Assembly: GCA_024276935.1 (NCBI GenBank)
Contig: JAJRWH010000073.1
Coordinates: 1 to 64,000, forward strand
Length of the DNA stretch: 64,000 nucleotides
Direction: 5' to 3'
DNA from: Deltaproteobacteria bacterium
GTDB lineage: Bacteria; Desulfobacterota; Desulfuromonadia; Desulfuromonadales; Geopsychrobacteraceae
In this document: positions 32,731 to 42,344 of the stretch, piece by piece
Layout: each line of letters opens with the position of its first letter
How positions within the stretch are numbered: the stretch's first letter is position 1
Program-made: the position numbers and the translations under genes
The notes under the pieces: model-generated
The model's input: the letters and a program-made list of their open reading frames with translations, nothing else
Told to the model about the DNA's origin: nothing
The model's database searches: none

Positions 32731-33342
32731 CTAATGCCTGTCTTCGTTGTCTTCACCCCAGCGTGCGAACAGCGCATGGTCAACCCCCAGTTGATCCAGC
32801 ACCTTGCCCACCACAAAATCAACCATCTCTGCCACCGACTGCGGTTGCTGATAAAAGGCCGGCATCGCCGGCAGGATCTGCCCACCAGCCTGTGACAGGC
32901 GCAGCAGATTCTCAAGATGAATCTGGTTAAAGGGGGTTTCACGCGGCACCAGCAGCAATTTCTGTTGCTCTTTCAAAACAACATCGGCGACCCGCTCAAG
33001 CAGATTTTCTGAAAGCCCGGCAGCTATCCGTCCAACTGTCCCCATCGAACAGGGGCAGATCACCAGCGCATCGGGAACACTGGAACCGCTGGCCACCGGG
33101 GCAAAGAAGTCATTCATCGCGTGATAAAGCAGATCATCACTGGAAAAGTGGTCGCACAGCTGTTCATGACAAGCGACAGGATCCTCATCCAACTGCAGAC
33201 CGGTCTCAAAACTGAGCACCTGCCGACCGGCGTCACTGATGAGAACACTGACCTCTGTCTCCACACACAGCAGTTCCTCGATCAGGCGCAGACCGTAAAT
33301 AGAGCCGGATGCTCCGGTTATGCCAACGACGATATTGTTCAT
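32731..33342 (-). CDS. ubiX: UbiX family flavin prenyltransferase
   Basis: IVVGITGASGSIYGLRLIEELL; PCSMGTVGRIAAGLSENLLERVADVVLKE; RETPFNQIHLENL. Confidence 0.93.
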   Translation of the reverse strand: MNNIVVGITGASGSIYGLRLIEELLCVETEVSVLISDAGRQVLSFETGLQLDEDPVACHEQLCDHFSSDDLLYHAMNDFFAPVASGSSVPDALVICPCSMGTVGRIAAGLSENLLERVADVVLKEQQKLLLVPRETPFNQIHLENLLRLSQAGGQILPAMPAFYQQPQSVAEMVDFVVGKVLDQLGVDHALFARWGEDNEDRH

Positions 33343-33360
33343 AAGCCCATATTCTGACAC

Positions 33361-33423
33361 AGAGTCGCAGAGAACCTCACAAGTTTGCCAGAGGAGTATT
33401 TTTTTGTTTTCTCTGCGGACTCT
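33361..33423. repeat. Palindromic intergenic element, shares sequence with the 31391-31570 element
   Basis: AGAGTCGCAGAGAA / TTCTCTGCGGACTCT, followed by GCCTCTGCGTTAAAG. Confidence 0.7.
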
Positions 33424-33456
33424 ACGCCTCTGCGTTAAAGATGCTCTTGATTGTCT

Positions 33457-34344
33457 TCAAACGACCGCATCGACCAGCGCGAAAACAAAAATCGTCACAC
33501 TGATATAACCATTCATATTGAAAAAAGCCGCATCCAGTTTCGACAGGTCATCCGGCTGGACCAGACGATGTTCGTAAAGCAGCAGTCCGGCAACAACCAG
33601 AACCCCGGCAAAATAGATCCACCCCAGACCACTGCCCGGCAGCACCAGTAACAAAAAGAGCAACATCAGGCCGTGAAAAATCCGCACCAGCAAAAAGGAT
33701 TTTTCCACCCCCAACCGAGATGGGATTGAATGCAAACCGCGTTCAACGTCAAATTCGTAATCTTGCAGGGCATAGAAGATATCAAACCCGGCAACCCAGA
33801 AGAGAACCGCCAATGCCAAGGCCACGACCGGCCAGTCCAGGGTTCCACGTAACGCAATATAGGCCCCGATCGGTGCGGCGGCCAGACAGATGCCAAGAAC
33901 AATATGGGCATAATGGGTAAAGCGTTTGCACAGCGCATAGAGGACAAAAAAAGCAATCGCCAGCGGGGCCAGTTTGAAACAGAGCGGATTGAGCATCCAG
34001 GCCGCAAGGAGAAATACTGCCAGAGACAGCAGAATAAAAACCCAGGCCTCAAGACGCGAAACCTTGCCCGCCGGGATGTGGCGTTCGGCGGTGCGTGGGT
34101 TGTCGGCATCGATACGGGCATCGATCAGTCGGTTCAACCCCATGGCACCACTACGCGCCCCGACCATCGCGACACAAATCCAGAAAATCTGCGCAAAACC
34201 CGGCAACGTTCCTGTTGCCAAGGCGGCCAGAACAACTCCCAGGAGCGCAAAGGGAAATGCGAAGATGGTATGAGAAAACTTGATCATCTCCAACAACGAA
34301 CGAAGCTTGCCTATGATCTGATACGGGTCTGTCGTTTCCATCAC
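33457..34344 (-). CDS. ubiA: UbiA family prenyltransferase (probable menaquinone pathway)
   Basis: GARSGAMGLNRLIDARIDADNPRTAERHIPAGKV; FYALQDYEFDVERGLHSIPSRLG. Confidence 0.88.
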   Translation of the reverse strand: MMETTDPYQIIGKLRSLLEMIKFSHTIFAFPFALLGVVLAALATGTLPGFAQIFWICVAMVGARSGAMGLNRLIDARIDADNPRTAERHIPAGKVSRLEAWVFILLSLAVFLLAAWMLNPLCFKLAPLAIAFFVLYALCKRFTHYAHIVLGICLAAAPIGAYIALRGTLDWPVVALALAVLFWVAGFDIFYALQDYEFDVERGLHSIPSRLGVEKSFLLVRIFHGLMLLFLLLVLPGSGLGWIYFAGVLVVAGLLLYEHRLVQPDDLSKLDAAFFNMNGYISVTIFVFALVDAVV

Positions 34345-34450
34345 TCTTCCAGGATATATAGTGGCTGAACTGAAACGACACTCTACACCTGTCTCGCCTG
34401 ACCGACAAGCCCTTCGCTTTCAGGCTCTGCGTCTGCTATAGTTCGAATCC

Positions 34451-34903
34451 ATGCCTGAACTTTTGACCGAACATGGCCTGCTGTCTCTCTTTCTGCTGAG
34501 TTTCTGTGCATCAACCCTGATTCCGCTGGGATCAGAATGGTTGCTGGTGGCCTTGCTGCTTGGCGGCAGCAATCCGCTGTTGACTGTTGTTGTGGCAAGT
34601 GCGGGCAATAGTCTGGGAGCAATCACCAGTTACCTGATCGGGATTGGTGGCAGTCGTTGGCTGATCGAAAAAATATTGCGCATCAATCAGCAACAACAGC
34701 TCAGAGCACAAAACTGGTTCAATCGCTATGGCAGTTGGGCGTTGCTTTTTTCGTGGCTTCCTTTGGTTGGCGACCCTCTGTGTCTGGTTGCCGGGACCTT
34801 GCGGCATAGCTTCGGCAGATTCATCCTGCTGGTCGCCATTGGCAAAACAACGCGCTACAGCCTGGTTGCCATTTTAACCCTGACCGGCAGCAACCTGATT
34901 TGA
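34451..34903 (+). CDS. YqaA/DedA-like small membrane protein
   Basis: ASAGNSLGAITSYLIG; WLPLVGDPLCLVAGTLRHSFGRFI. Confidence 0.8.
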   Translation: MPELLTEHGLLSLFLLSFCASTLIPLGSEWLLVALLLGGSNPLLTVVVASAGNSLGAITSYLIGIGGSRWLIEKILRINQQQQLRAQNWFNRYGSWALLFSWLPLVGDPLCLVAGTLRHSFGRFILLVAIGKTTRYSLVAILTLTGSNLI

Positions 34904-34904
34904 C

Positions 34905-36062
34905 ATGAGATCAATGATGCTTTACACCCCGGCCTTTGCAGCCCTGTTTGTCACAAATCTGTTGATTGTTGCCAGCTTTGCCGGTTTCTTTTTCTTACCT
35001 CTGTTCATCGGTGAGCATGGTGGCAGCGAAACGGATATTGGTCTGCTCATGGGCGGGTTTGCCCTGGCTTCTGCTCTTTGTCGGCCCTGGATTTCGGAGA
35101 TGATTGACCGGATCGGACGCAAGCACAGTTACACCATCGGCAGTCTGATCATGACCCTTGCTCCACTTTTATACCTGCCCTTCGGCGGCGATCTCCGGCA
35201 TTTTTTCTGGCCACTGATGCTCCTGCGTATCGTTCATGGCGTTGGCCTGGCCATCTGCTTTACTGCAATCTTCACCTTTATCGTCGACCTGATTCCGGAA
35301 CAACGCCTCAATGAGGGGATTGGTATGTTTGGTATTTCGGGTCTGGTCGGCTTCGCTGTCGGGCCTATCTTTGCCGAGCTGGTGATCAATCAGGGTGGTT
35401 TTTCTGCTCTTTTTATTGTGGCTTCCCTGCTGGCAGGTGGTGGGCTGCTGTTACATCTTCCGGTCAAAGAAAAACGGCGTACACCAGCTGCTGGCGACAA
35501 AAACACCGGGTTCTTCGTTCTATTGCGACAGCGTAAGCATTTATTGATTGCACTACTGGCCGGAATTTTTGGCTTTGGGTTGGCCGCAACCGGAACATTT
35601 ATTGCGCCACTGGCCGCCGAACGTGGCATCCATTTTATCTCTCGTTATTATCTCGCCTATTCAGCAACGGCAATCGGGATTCGCTTTGTAATCCGCTCGG
35701 TTGCAGACCGCCATGGTGAAGCGCGACTCCTCCCTTGGGGGATTGTCCTCTCAATGGCCGGACTCTTTTGCCTGCCATTTATCAACAATGGCCTGCTGCT
35801 GGTTATCAGCGGCCTGCTTTCGGGAGTGGGCCATGGTCTGGTCTTTCCCTCGCTTAATGCCCTGGCAATCCGTGGAGAGTCCTATCAGGTCCGTGGCAAG
35901 ATCACCGGCATTTTTACCGGCAGTATTGATGGTGGCGCCTTTATCGGTTCAATCTTGCTGGGACTGATCGGTGAACTGGCCGGGCTCTCCAGTCTGTTTT
36001 TCTGTGCTGCCGCCTTTATGGGTCTCGCTTTCCCCCTTTTGTATCTACGCGCTGCTCGCTGA
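34905..36062 (+). CDS. MFS transporter
   Basis: 12-TM pattern; RPWISEMIDRIGRKHSYTIGSLI. Confidence 0.88.
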   Translation: MRSMMLYTPAFAALFVTNLLIVASFAGFFFLPLFIGEHGGSETDIGLLMGGFALASALCRPWISEMIDRIGRKHSYTIGSLIMTLAPLLYLPFGGDLRHFFWPLMLLRIVHGVGLAICFTAIFTFIVDLIPEQRLNEGIGMFGISGLVGFAVGPIFAELVINQGGFSALFIVASLLAGGGLLLHLPVKEKRRTPAAGDKNTGFFVLLRQRKHLLIALLAGIFGFGLAATGTFIAPLAAERGIHFISRYYLAYSATAIGIRFVIRSVADRHGEARLLPWGIVLSMAGLFCLPFINNGLLLVISGLLSGVGHGLVFPSLNALAIRGESYQVRGKITGIFTGSIDGGAFIGSILLGLIGELAGLSSLFFCAAAFMGLAFPLLYLRAAR

Positions 36063-36713
36063 TTTTTCACGGTGTCCTATCCAGCGCGCCAGCAGAATCC
36101 CCAGCAGCAAAAACACCCCCGAACCGATCAGTAACCAGAGACGATTTTTTGCCCCGGCAGAACCGATACCGCCCAATAAAACAAAAGCGATCAAGCCCGG
36201 CAAAATACCAATAAAGGTGCCAATGGCATAATCCCGGTGTCGCACTGCTGTCAATCCACAGCCGTAATTGACCGCGTCGAATGGCAACATGAGCAGCCGT
36301 AAAATCAAAACCGTCACCAGTCCGTTTGCTTTCAGGCGCCCCTCCCAGGCGTGCAAAGACTCTCCACTCTTCTTTTTGACCCAGTCACGCCCGAACCACC
36401 TGGCAACACTGAAAGCAACATTGGCGCTGGCATTTTCACCCAAAATTGTAAAAAAAATCCCCAACAAGGGGCCAAACAGGAGTCCCGATGAAACCGTCAG
36501 CAGGGTTGCCGGAAAGAGTAAAAACGGTCGAAGAGCGTAGATCAGCACATAAATACTTGCCGCTTTCCACAAGCCAAAGGCCTCAAGCTGTGATTCGAGT
36601 CGATAGGGAACTTCCTGGAGGCTAAGACCACTTTTTATCCAGACAAAAATGGCCCCCAGCAGCAATATCGCCCAAACTCCACCAAACAGCCATTTAAGTT
36701 TTTTCTCCTCCAT
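36045..36713 (-). CDS. TVP38/TMEM64 family membrane protein
   Basis: YALRPFLLFPATLLTVSSGLLFGPLLGIFFTILGENASANVAF. Confidence 0.85.
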   Translation of the reverse strand: MEEKKLKWLFGGVWAILLLGAIFVWIKSGLSLQEVPYRLESQLEAFGLWKAASIYVLIYALRPFLLFPATLLTVSSGLLFGPLLGIFFTILGENASANVAFSVARWFGRDWVKKKSGESLHAWEGRLKANGLVTVLILRLLMLPFDAVNYGCGLTAVRHRDYAIGTFIGILPGLIAFVLLGGIGSAGAKNRLWLLIGSGVFLLLGILLARWIGHREKSASSA

Positions 36714-37529
36714 TCAAATCTCGAATTCTGCCCATATCGGACAATGATCAGAAGGTTTTTCCATCCCACGCAGTTCGTAATCGATGCCGGTTGCAGTGCA
36801 TTTTTCCAACAAGGGAGCAGTCGCCATGATCACATCAATTCTTAACCCCCGTTTTGGCTCGGCGGCAAATCCTCTTGAACGATAATCAAACCAGCTGAAA
36901 CGATTATCCACATCAGGATTTTGCTTGCGATAGGTGTCAAAGAGCCCCCAATCTTTGATCTTTTCCAGCCATTCGCGCTCTTCGGGAAGAAAGCTGCACT
37001 TGCCGGTTTTCAGCCACCGCCTGGCGTTGTCGGTTCCAATACCAATGTCTTTGTCCTCTGGGGAGATATTGATATCGCCCATGACGATCAACAGATCCTG
37101 CGGATCGGCTTCCGTTTCAAGCCAGCGTTGCAGTTTGGCGTAGAAGTTCCGCTTATTGGGAAATTTGGTCGGATGTTCGCGGTTTTCTCCCTGCGGGAAA
37201 TAACCGTTGACCACCCGCAACTGACGGCCATCACCAAGGGAATAACGGGCAATCACCAAGCGGCGCTGATGATCTTCGGCCTCACCAGAAAAGCCCTTCA
37301 TGACCTGTTGCGGCTCCTGCTTCGACATGAGGGCCACCCCGTAATGGCTCTTCTGGCCATGATAAACAACCTGATAACCCATCTGCTGAATGGTTTCGAG
37401 GGGAAACTCGGGATCGTTGACTTTGATTTCCTGCAACCCGATGATATCAGGCTGATGCTTGTCAATCAGAGCCTGCAATTGATGAAAACGGGCACGCAAT
37501 CCATTGACATTAAAAGAGACGATTTTCAC
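36714..37529 (-). CDS. xthA: Exodeoxyribonuclease III
   Basis: [53 protein letters not shown]. Confidence 0.95.
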   Translation of the reverse strand: MKIVSFNVNGLRARFHQLQALIDKHQPDIIGLQEIKVNDPEFPLETIQQMGYQVVYHGQKSHYGVALMSKQEPQQVMKGFSGEAEDHQRRLVIARYSLGDGRQLRVVNGYFPQGENREHPTKFPNKRNFYAKLQRWLETEADPQDLLIVMGDINISPEDKDIGIGTDNARRWLKTGKCSFLPEEREWLEKIKDWGLFDTYRKQNPDVDNRFSWFDYRSRGFAAEPKRGLRIDVIMATAPLLEKCTATGIDYELRGMEKPSDHCPIWAEFEI

Positions 37530-37594
37530 AGGAACTCCTTCTGTTCAGTTATTTTCTGACACCAGATGTCTGGTCCAGGAACCAGCCCGGACTC

Positions 37595-39412
37595 CTAGCG
37601 ACTGATAAATCCGACGATCTCTGCCATAAATTCAGCCCCGTAGCGCTCAAGCTTGCGCTGCCCGACACCATTGATCTGCAGAAGGTCCTCTTCACGCGTC
37701 GGCAGGGTCGCCGCCATCTCGGCCAGACTGGCATCACCAAAAACAACATAGGGAGGCACACCATCGCGGTCAGCAATTTCTTTACGGCGGGCGCGCAGTA
37801 ATTGAAACAGTCGCTCGTCATACTCGATACCGACAATTTTGCGCGTGGTTTTCTTTTTACGTTGTGGCTTGCTGCGCGGACGACTCAGCCTGAGTTCGAT
37901 TTCACCACGCAACAGGGGTCTGGCAGCTTCGGTCAATTTGAGGGTCGAATAGTTGGCCATGTCCTGTTCAAGATACCCAAGGTGAACCAGCTGACGCAAC
38001 AGGTGCGTCCAGTGTTCCTGCCCTGCATCTTTGCCGATTCCCCAGGTCGACAGTTTTTCATGACCCAGGCTGTAAATTCTTTCGGTCCTGGCTCCGCGCA
38101 ACACATCAACCACATGGCCGATTCCAAACCTTTGCCCTACCCGATAAACACAGGAAAGTGCTTTGCGTGCGTCCTCTGTAGCATCAAAGGTTTCAGGCGG
38201 ATCAAGGCAGATATCACAATTGCCACAATCTTTCTCCAGCACTTCTCCAAAGTAGCCGAGCAGGGCTCGCCGCCTGCAGGTTCCGGCTTCGGCAAAAGCG
38301 ACCATGGCGTTTAATTTTTGCAATTCAATTCGGGTCTGTTCCGGATTCCCCCCTTTTTCGATCAGACCACGTGAGACAACAATGTCACCATAACCGAAGA
38401 GCAGCAAAGCTTCGGCGGGCAGACCATCACGCCCGGCTCGTCCGGTCTCCTGATAATAGCTTTCGATATTCTTCGGCAGATCGTAATGAACCACAAAACG
38501 CACATTCGGCTTGTCTATGCCCATCCCGAAAGCAACGGTGGCCACCACAATCTGCAGATCGTCGCGGATAAAATCATCCTGCACCTGCCGTCTGGTTGCA
38601 GCATCAAGCCCGGCATGATAGGCGGCAGCCTGATAGCCGTCCTGCTGCAATTTTGTCGCAATTTCTTCAACGCGCTTGCGACTCAGCGCATAAATGATCC
38701 CGGAATCGGTGCGACGACTGACAAGAAAATGCTTGAGTTGATCATAGGGACGTTGTTTGTCGATCAGCGTATAGCGGATATTGGGACGGTCAAAACCGGC
38801 AATGATGCATAATGGATTATCGAGATTCAAGCGTTGCAGAATATCCTGCCGGGTCTGTTTTTCGGCGGTTGCAGTCAGTGCCAGCAAGGGCACCCCGGGA
38901 AACATCTGGTGCAGAGTCCCCAACTGAATATATTCGGGACGAAAGTCATGTCCCCATTGGGAAATACAATGAGCTTCGTCGATGGCAAACAAGGCAATTT
39001 CGACAGATCTCAAATGTTCGAGAAAACCTTCATTGAGCAATCGTTCGGGAGCAACGTACAGCAGATCAAGCTCGCCAGCATGCATTTGGGCCAGCACCTG
39101 GCGGCTTTCAGTGGCTGAAAGTGATGAATTATAGCAAGCGGCTCTGACTCCGTTGGCAAGCAAGGCATCGACCTGATCCTTCATCAAGGAGATCAGTGGT
39201 GAAACAACAATTCCGACCCCATCCCGCAGCAGGGCCGGAAGCTGATAACAGAGAGATTTTCCGCCCCCAGTTGGCATCAAAACAAAAGCATCTCCACCGG
39301 CAACAACCTGTTCAACCACCTGTTGCTGATGTTCACGAAATTGCTGATAGCCAAAAACCTGTTGAAGAAGGGTTCTCGCATCCTGTTCTTGCCTCATGGC
39401 ATCTTTCGACAT
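37595..39412 (-). CDS. recQ: ATP-dependent DNA helicase RecQ
   Basis: LMPTGGGKSLCYQLPAL, IDEAHCISQWGHDFRPEY, QETGRAGRDGLPAEALLLFG, RQC zinc and HRDC regions. Confidence 0.96.
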   Translation of the reverse strand: MSKDAMRQEQDARTLLQQVFGYQQFREHQQQVVEQVVAGGDAFVLMPTGGGKSLCYQLPALLRDGVGIVVSPLISLMKDQVDALLANGVRAACYNSSLSATESRQVLAQMHAGELDLLYVAPERLLNEGFLEHLRSVEIALFAIDEAHCISQWGHDFRPEYIQLGTLHQMFPGVPLLALTATAEKQTRQDILQRLNLDNPLCIIAGFDRPNIRYTLIDKQRPYDQLKHFLVSRRTDSGIIYALSRKRVEEIATKLQQDGYQAAAYHAGLDAATRRQVQDDFIRDDLQIVVATVAFGMGIDKPNVRFVVHYDLPKNIESYYQETGRAGRDGLPAEALLLFGYGDIVVSRGLIEKGGNPEQTRIELQKLNAMVAFAEAGTCRRRALLGYFGEVLEKDCGNCDICLDPPETFDATEDARKALSCVYRVGQRFGIGHVVDVLRGARTERIYSLGHEKLSTWGIGKDAGQEHWTHLLRQLVHLGYLEQDMANYSTLKLTEAARPLLRGEIELRLSRPRSKPQRKKKTTRKIVGIEYDERLFQLLRARRKEIADRDGVPPYVVFGDASLAEMAATLPTREEDLLQINGVGQRKLERYGAEFMAEIVGFISR

Positions 39413-39434
39413 TCTCCTCCTCCGGAATAGGACT

Positions 39435-40754
39435 TTATGTTAGTGGCTCAGATAAACGGCGCAGCAAATTATCAAGCATCTGCTTGTCATGGGACAAAAC
39501 CGCAGGGGATCTGGAAATGACCCTCTCAAGATCGGCATCAGGCTTTCGCCATACCTGCTCTGCCCGGGTTTGCGACAAAAGACTCCGCCAGTTTTTCTCG
39601 ATTGAACCCAGCTTGTCTTCAGGCAGAACAACCAACATCTGGAGTCGCCGCAGATAGCCAAGATTCTGGATTTTTTCAGCCAACGTATCTGCCCTTGTGG
39701 CTTCACTTTGGCAACTGACAAAATATATTCCATAAAAAGCGGCATCAAGTGGCATCGCCAGCTGGGTAATTTCGGGAAGATCTACAGCCAGACGAACCCG
39801 GATCAATTCAAGCTCGGCTTTAGCAATCCAACAGTCCTCCTGCGGCAGAGGGCCTGCCAGTGTCACTGGCAACAGGGGATCAGCAACTGTTGCAATCAGA
39901 CTGATCTCAACAAGCGGGCATTCATTTGCACCACCATAATCACCTCGATAGCAACCAAAGGGCCCTTCGTTTATTGTGCGGCACGGATCAACCCACCCCT
40001 CCAGCAATATCTGCGCTGAAGTTGGACAACGAAGTGGAAGTGTCTGACAATCTGCAACCTGTACTGCGGCACGCTGAATAATGCCACTAAAATTCAGCTC
40101 ACTGCAATCTCCTGGCAGCGAGCAGGCCGCAGCAAAGATCAAGGCCGGATCTGCCCCCAGTAAAATTGCAACCGGCATCGCTTTTTCCTCACGTTGCCAA
40201 AGGGCAAGATGCTCACCAGCTCCTGAACCAGGAAGCAGATTCAGGGTCAAGCTTCGGTTTCCTGCAACCCCGACCCGATAAATCCCCGCATTGTGGATCT
40301 CTGAATCGGGCGCTCGACTCACAACCACTGCAAGGGTCATAAAACTCCGCTTTTCCTGTGGCCAATAACGAATTCCCGGTACAAATCCCAGATCATTTTC
40401 TCGCTGGCTCAGGGATCCTGTTTTGCTTTCAAACCTGGCCTTAGCCAGAAGTTGGCGCAAACGCCCAGCAGAGTCGCCCTTTTTGAAGCGGCAAAGTTCT
40501 TTTGTTAGCCACTGCCCAAACGAAAACAGACTCTCGTGTCCCAGAGCCATTGCCATTCGTCGGTCGGAACCAAACAGATTGCTCGCGAGGGTCAGTGGTG
40601 ATTGCCTGATTCGTTTAAAAATAAGACCTGGTCTATTTTGTCCTGAGTACTGATCAGTCAAACAGGCCAATTCGAGCCGTGCATCAACTTCAATATCGAC
40701 CTCTTGGATTTGTCTGTCCTGTCGCAGGGACTCGATATATGTCTGCAAATTCAT
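39435..40754 (-). CDS. UbiD family decarboxylase-like protein
   Basis: PGLIFKRIRQSPLTLASNLFGSDRRMAMALG; EGPFGCYRGDYGGANECPLVEI; AKAELELIRVRLAVDLPEI; short (439 aa). Confidence 0.75.
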   Translation of the reverse strand: MNLQTYIESLRQDRQIQEVDIEVDARLELACLTDQYSGQNRPGLIFKRIRQSPLTLASNLFGSDRRMAMALGHESLFSFGQWLTKELCRFKKGDSAGRLRQLLAKARFESKTGSLSQRENDLGFVPGIRYWPQEKRSFMTLAVVVSRAPDSEIHNAGIYRVGVAGNRSLTLNLLPGSGAGEHLALWQREEKAMPVAILLGADPALIFAAACSLPGDCSELNFSGIIQRAAVQVADCQTLPLRCPTSAQILLEGWVDPCRTINEGPFGCYRGDYGGANECPLVEISLIATVADPLLPVTLAGPLPQEDCWIAKAELELIRVRLAVDLPEITQLAMPLDAAFYGIYFVSCQSEATRADTLAEKIQNLGYLRRLQMLVVLPEDKLGSIEKNWRSLLSQTRAEQVWRKPDADLERVISRSPAVLSHDKQMLDNLLRRLSEPLT

Positions 40755-40784
40755 TTGTCCAGCATACCCGATTCAGACCAGCAA

Positions 40785-40825
40785 AAATAAAAAAAGGCCC
40801 TTCAACATCTGTCGAAGGGCCTTTG
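40785..40825 (-). terminator. Rho-independent terminator of the nuo operon
   Basis: AAAGGCCCTTC-aacatctgtc-GAAGGGCCTTT with a T run on the minus strand. Confidence 0.85.
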
Positions 40826-40844
40826 GATCGATAAAGAGCAGAAA

Positions 40845-42305
40845 TCAGAATCCCGCCAGCTTAGCCAGCTCCATCACCGGACCAGGAACAATTCCGAGAG
40901 CCAGAACACCAACAATCGCCAGCAGAATTGAAACAACCGCAGGAATCTCAAGTTTCACCCAGGCGAAATCTTCCTTCGGATCACGGAAATACATGTACAC
41001 AATCACCCGCAGATAGTAATAGAGCGAAACTGCCGAGTTCAGCACACCAATAACCGCCAGCCAGATATAACCCGCCTTCACCGCTCCGGCAAAGACAAAG
41101 AACTTACCGGCAAACCCGGCTGTTGGTGGCAAACCCATGAGCGCAAAGAGAAAGATGCACATGGCAACGCCAAGGAAAGGTCGTTTGTAGCCGAATCCGG
41201 CAAAACCTTCCAGAGTCAGATTCTCCTCACCCTTCTTACCCGCCAGGACCAGGACCGCAAAAGCCCCGATATTCATGAAGGTATAGACCAGCATGTAGAA
41301 GAGGATTGCCGAAAGACCAATCTGGTTCCAGGCGACAATACCAACCAGAGCGTAACCAGCATGGGCGATCGACGAGTAGGCGAGCATCCGCTTGATATTG
41401 GTCTGACTCAGAGCGATGAAGTTACCAGCAATCATGGTCAGAACCGCCAGGAGCCAGAAAAGGGCGGAAATGTCTGCCTGAATACTGCCAAGACCAATAA
41501 TGGCAACCCGTAGCAATGCCGCCAGTGCAGCAGCTTTTGGACCGGCACTCATAAATGCAGTCACCGGAGTCGGTGCGCCCTGATAAACATCAGGCGTCCA
41601 CATATGGAAAGGAACCGCACCAACCTTGAACAGGAAACCGATCAGTAACAACACGGAACCTGCAATCATCATCGGATTATCAATAACCGCCGGCATCTCA
41701 CTCACATGTTGAGCAATCGCGGCAATCTTGGTTGAACCCGTTACACCATAGAGTAAGGCAACGCCGTAAAGCAGGAAACCGGTTGAAAACGCACCCAAAA
41801 AGAAATACTTGAGGCCCGCCTCGTTCGAACGCACATCTCCACGAAAGAATCCGGCCAGAACGTAAAGGGAAACCGACAGAACTTCCAGACCAAGGAAGAT
41901 CGTCATCAAGTCGGTTCCTGACGCCATCCACATTGCACCAGCAGTACAGAATAGAATCAGCGGATAGTATTCGCCAACAGGATAACCTTCTCGCCGCAGA
42001 TAACCGTCCGAAATCAGGATTGTCAATAAAGCAGCAATGATAAAGATCATACTGAAGAAGATAGCAAAGTTATCAAGAACGACGCTGCCAGCAAAACCCT
42101 CCTGCGGATTGTTCCAGCTGGAAACCGTCACTGCTGCAGTCACAACGAGAGCAACAATACTCATCCATGCAACATGAGTGGTACGGCCACGCTTCGAAAA
42201 CACCGAAACGAGCAGCAGCAGCATCCCGAAACAGCTGAGAACCACTGACGGCATGATTGCTGCCATGTTGATATTCTGCATGGCGATTTGACCCAGATTT
42301 TCCAT
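40845..42305 (-). CDS. nuoN: NADH-quinone oxidoreductase subunit N
   Basis: Proton-pumping antiporter-like subunit: KVGAVPFHMWTPDVYQGAPTPVTAFMSAGPKAAA. Confidence 0.95.
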   Translation of the reverse strand: MENLGQIAMQNINMAAIMPSVVLSCFGMLLLLVSVFSKRGRTTHVAWMSIVALVVTAAVTVSSWNNPQEGFAGSVVLDNFAIFFSMIFIIAALLTILISDGYLRREGYPVGEYYPLILFCTAGAMWMASGTDLMTIFLGLEVLSVSLYVLAGFFRGDVRSNEAGLKYFFLGAFSTGFLLYGVALLYGVTGSTKIAAIAQHVSEMPAVIDNPMMIAGSVLLLIGFLFKVGAVPFHMWTPDVYQGAPTPVTAFMSAGPKAAALAALLRVAIIGLGSIQADISALFWLLAVLTMIAGNFIALSQTNIKRMLAYSSIAHAGYALVGIVAWNQIGLSAILFYMLVYTFMNIGAFAVLVLAGKKGEENLTLEGFAGFGYKRPFLGVAMCIFLFALMGLPPTAGFAGKFFVFAGAVKAGYIWLAVIGVLNSAVSLYYYLRVIVYMYFRDPKEDFAWVKLEIPAVVSILLAIVGVLALGIVPGPVMELAKLAGF

Positions 42306-42344
42306 CGAAAGCTCCTTTTGGAACCTAAAGTTTCAACTTAAAGA

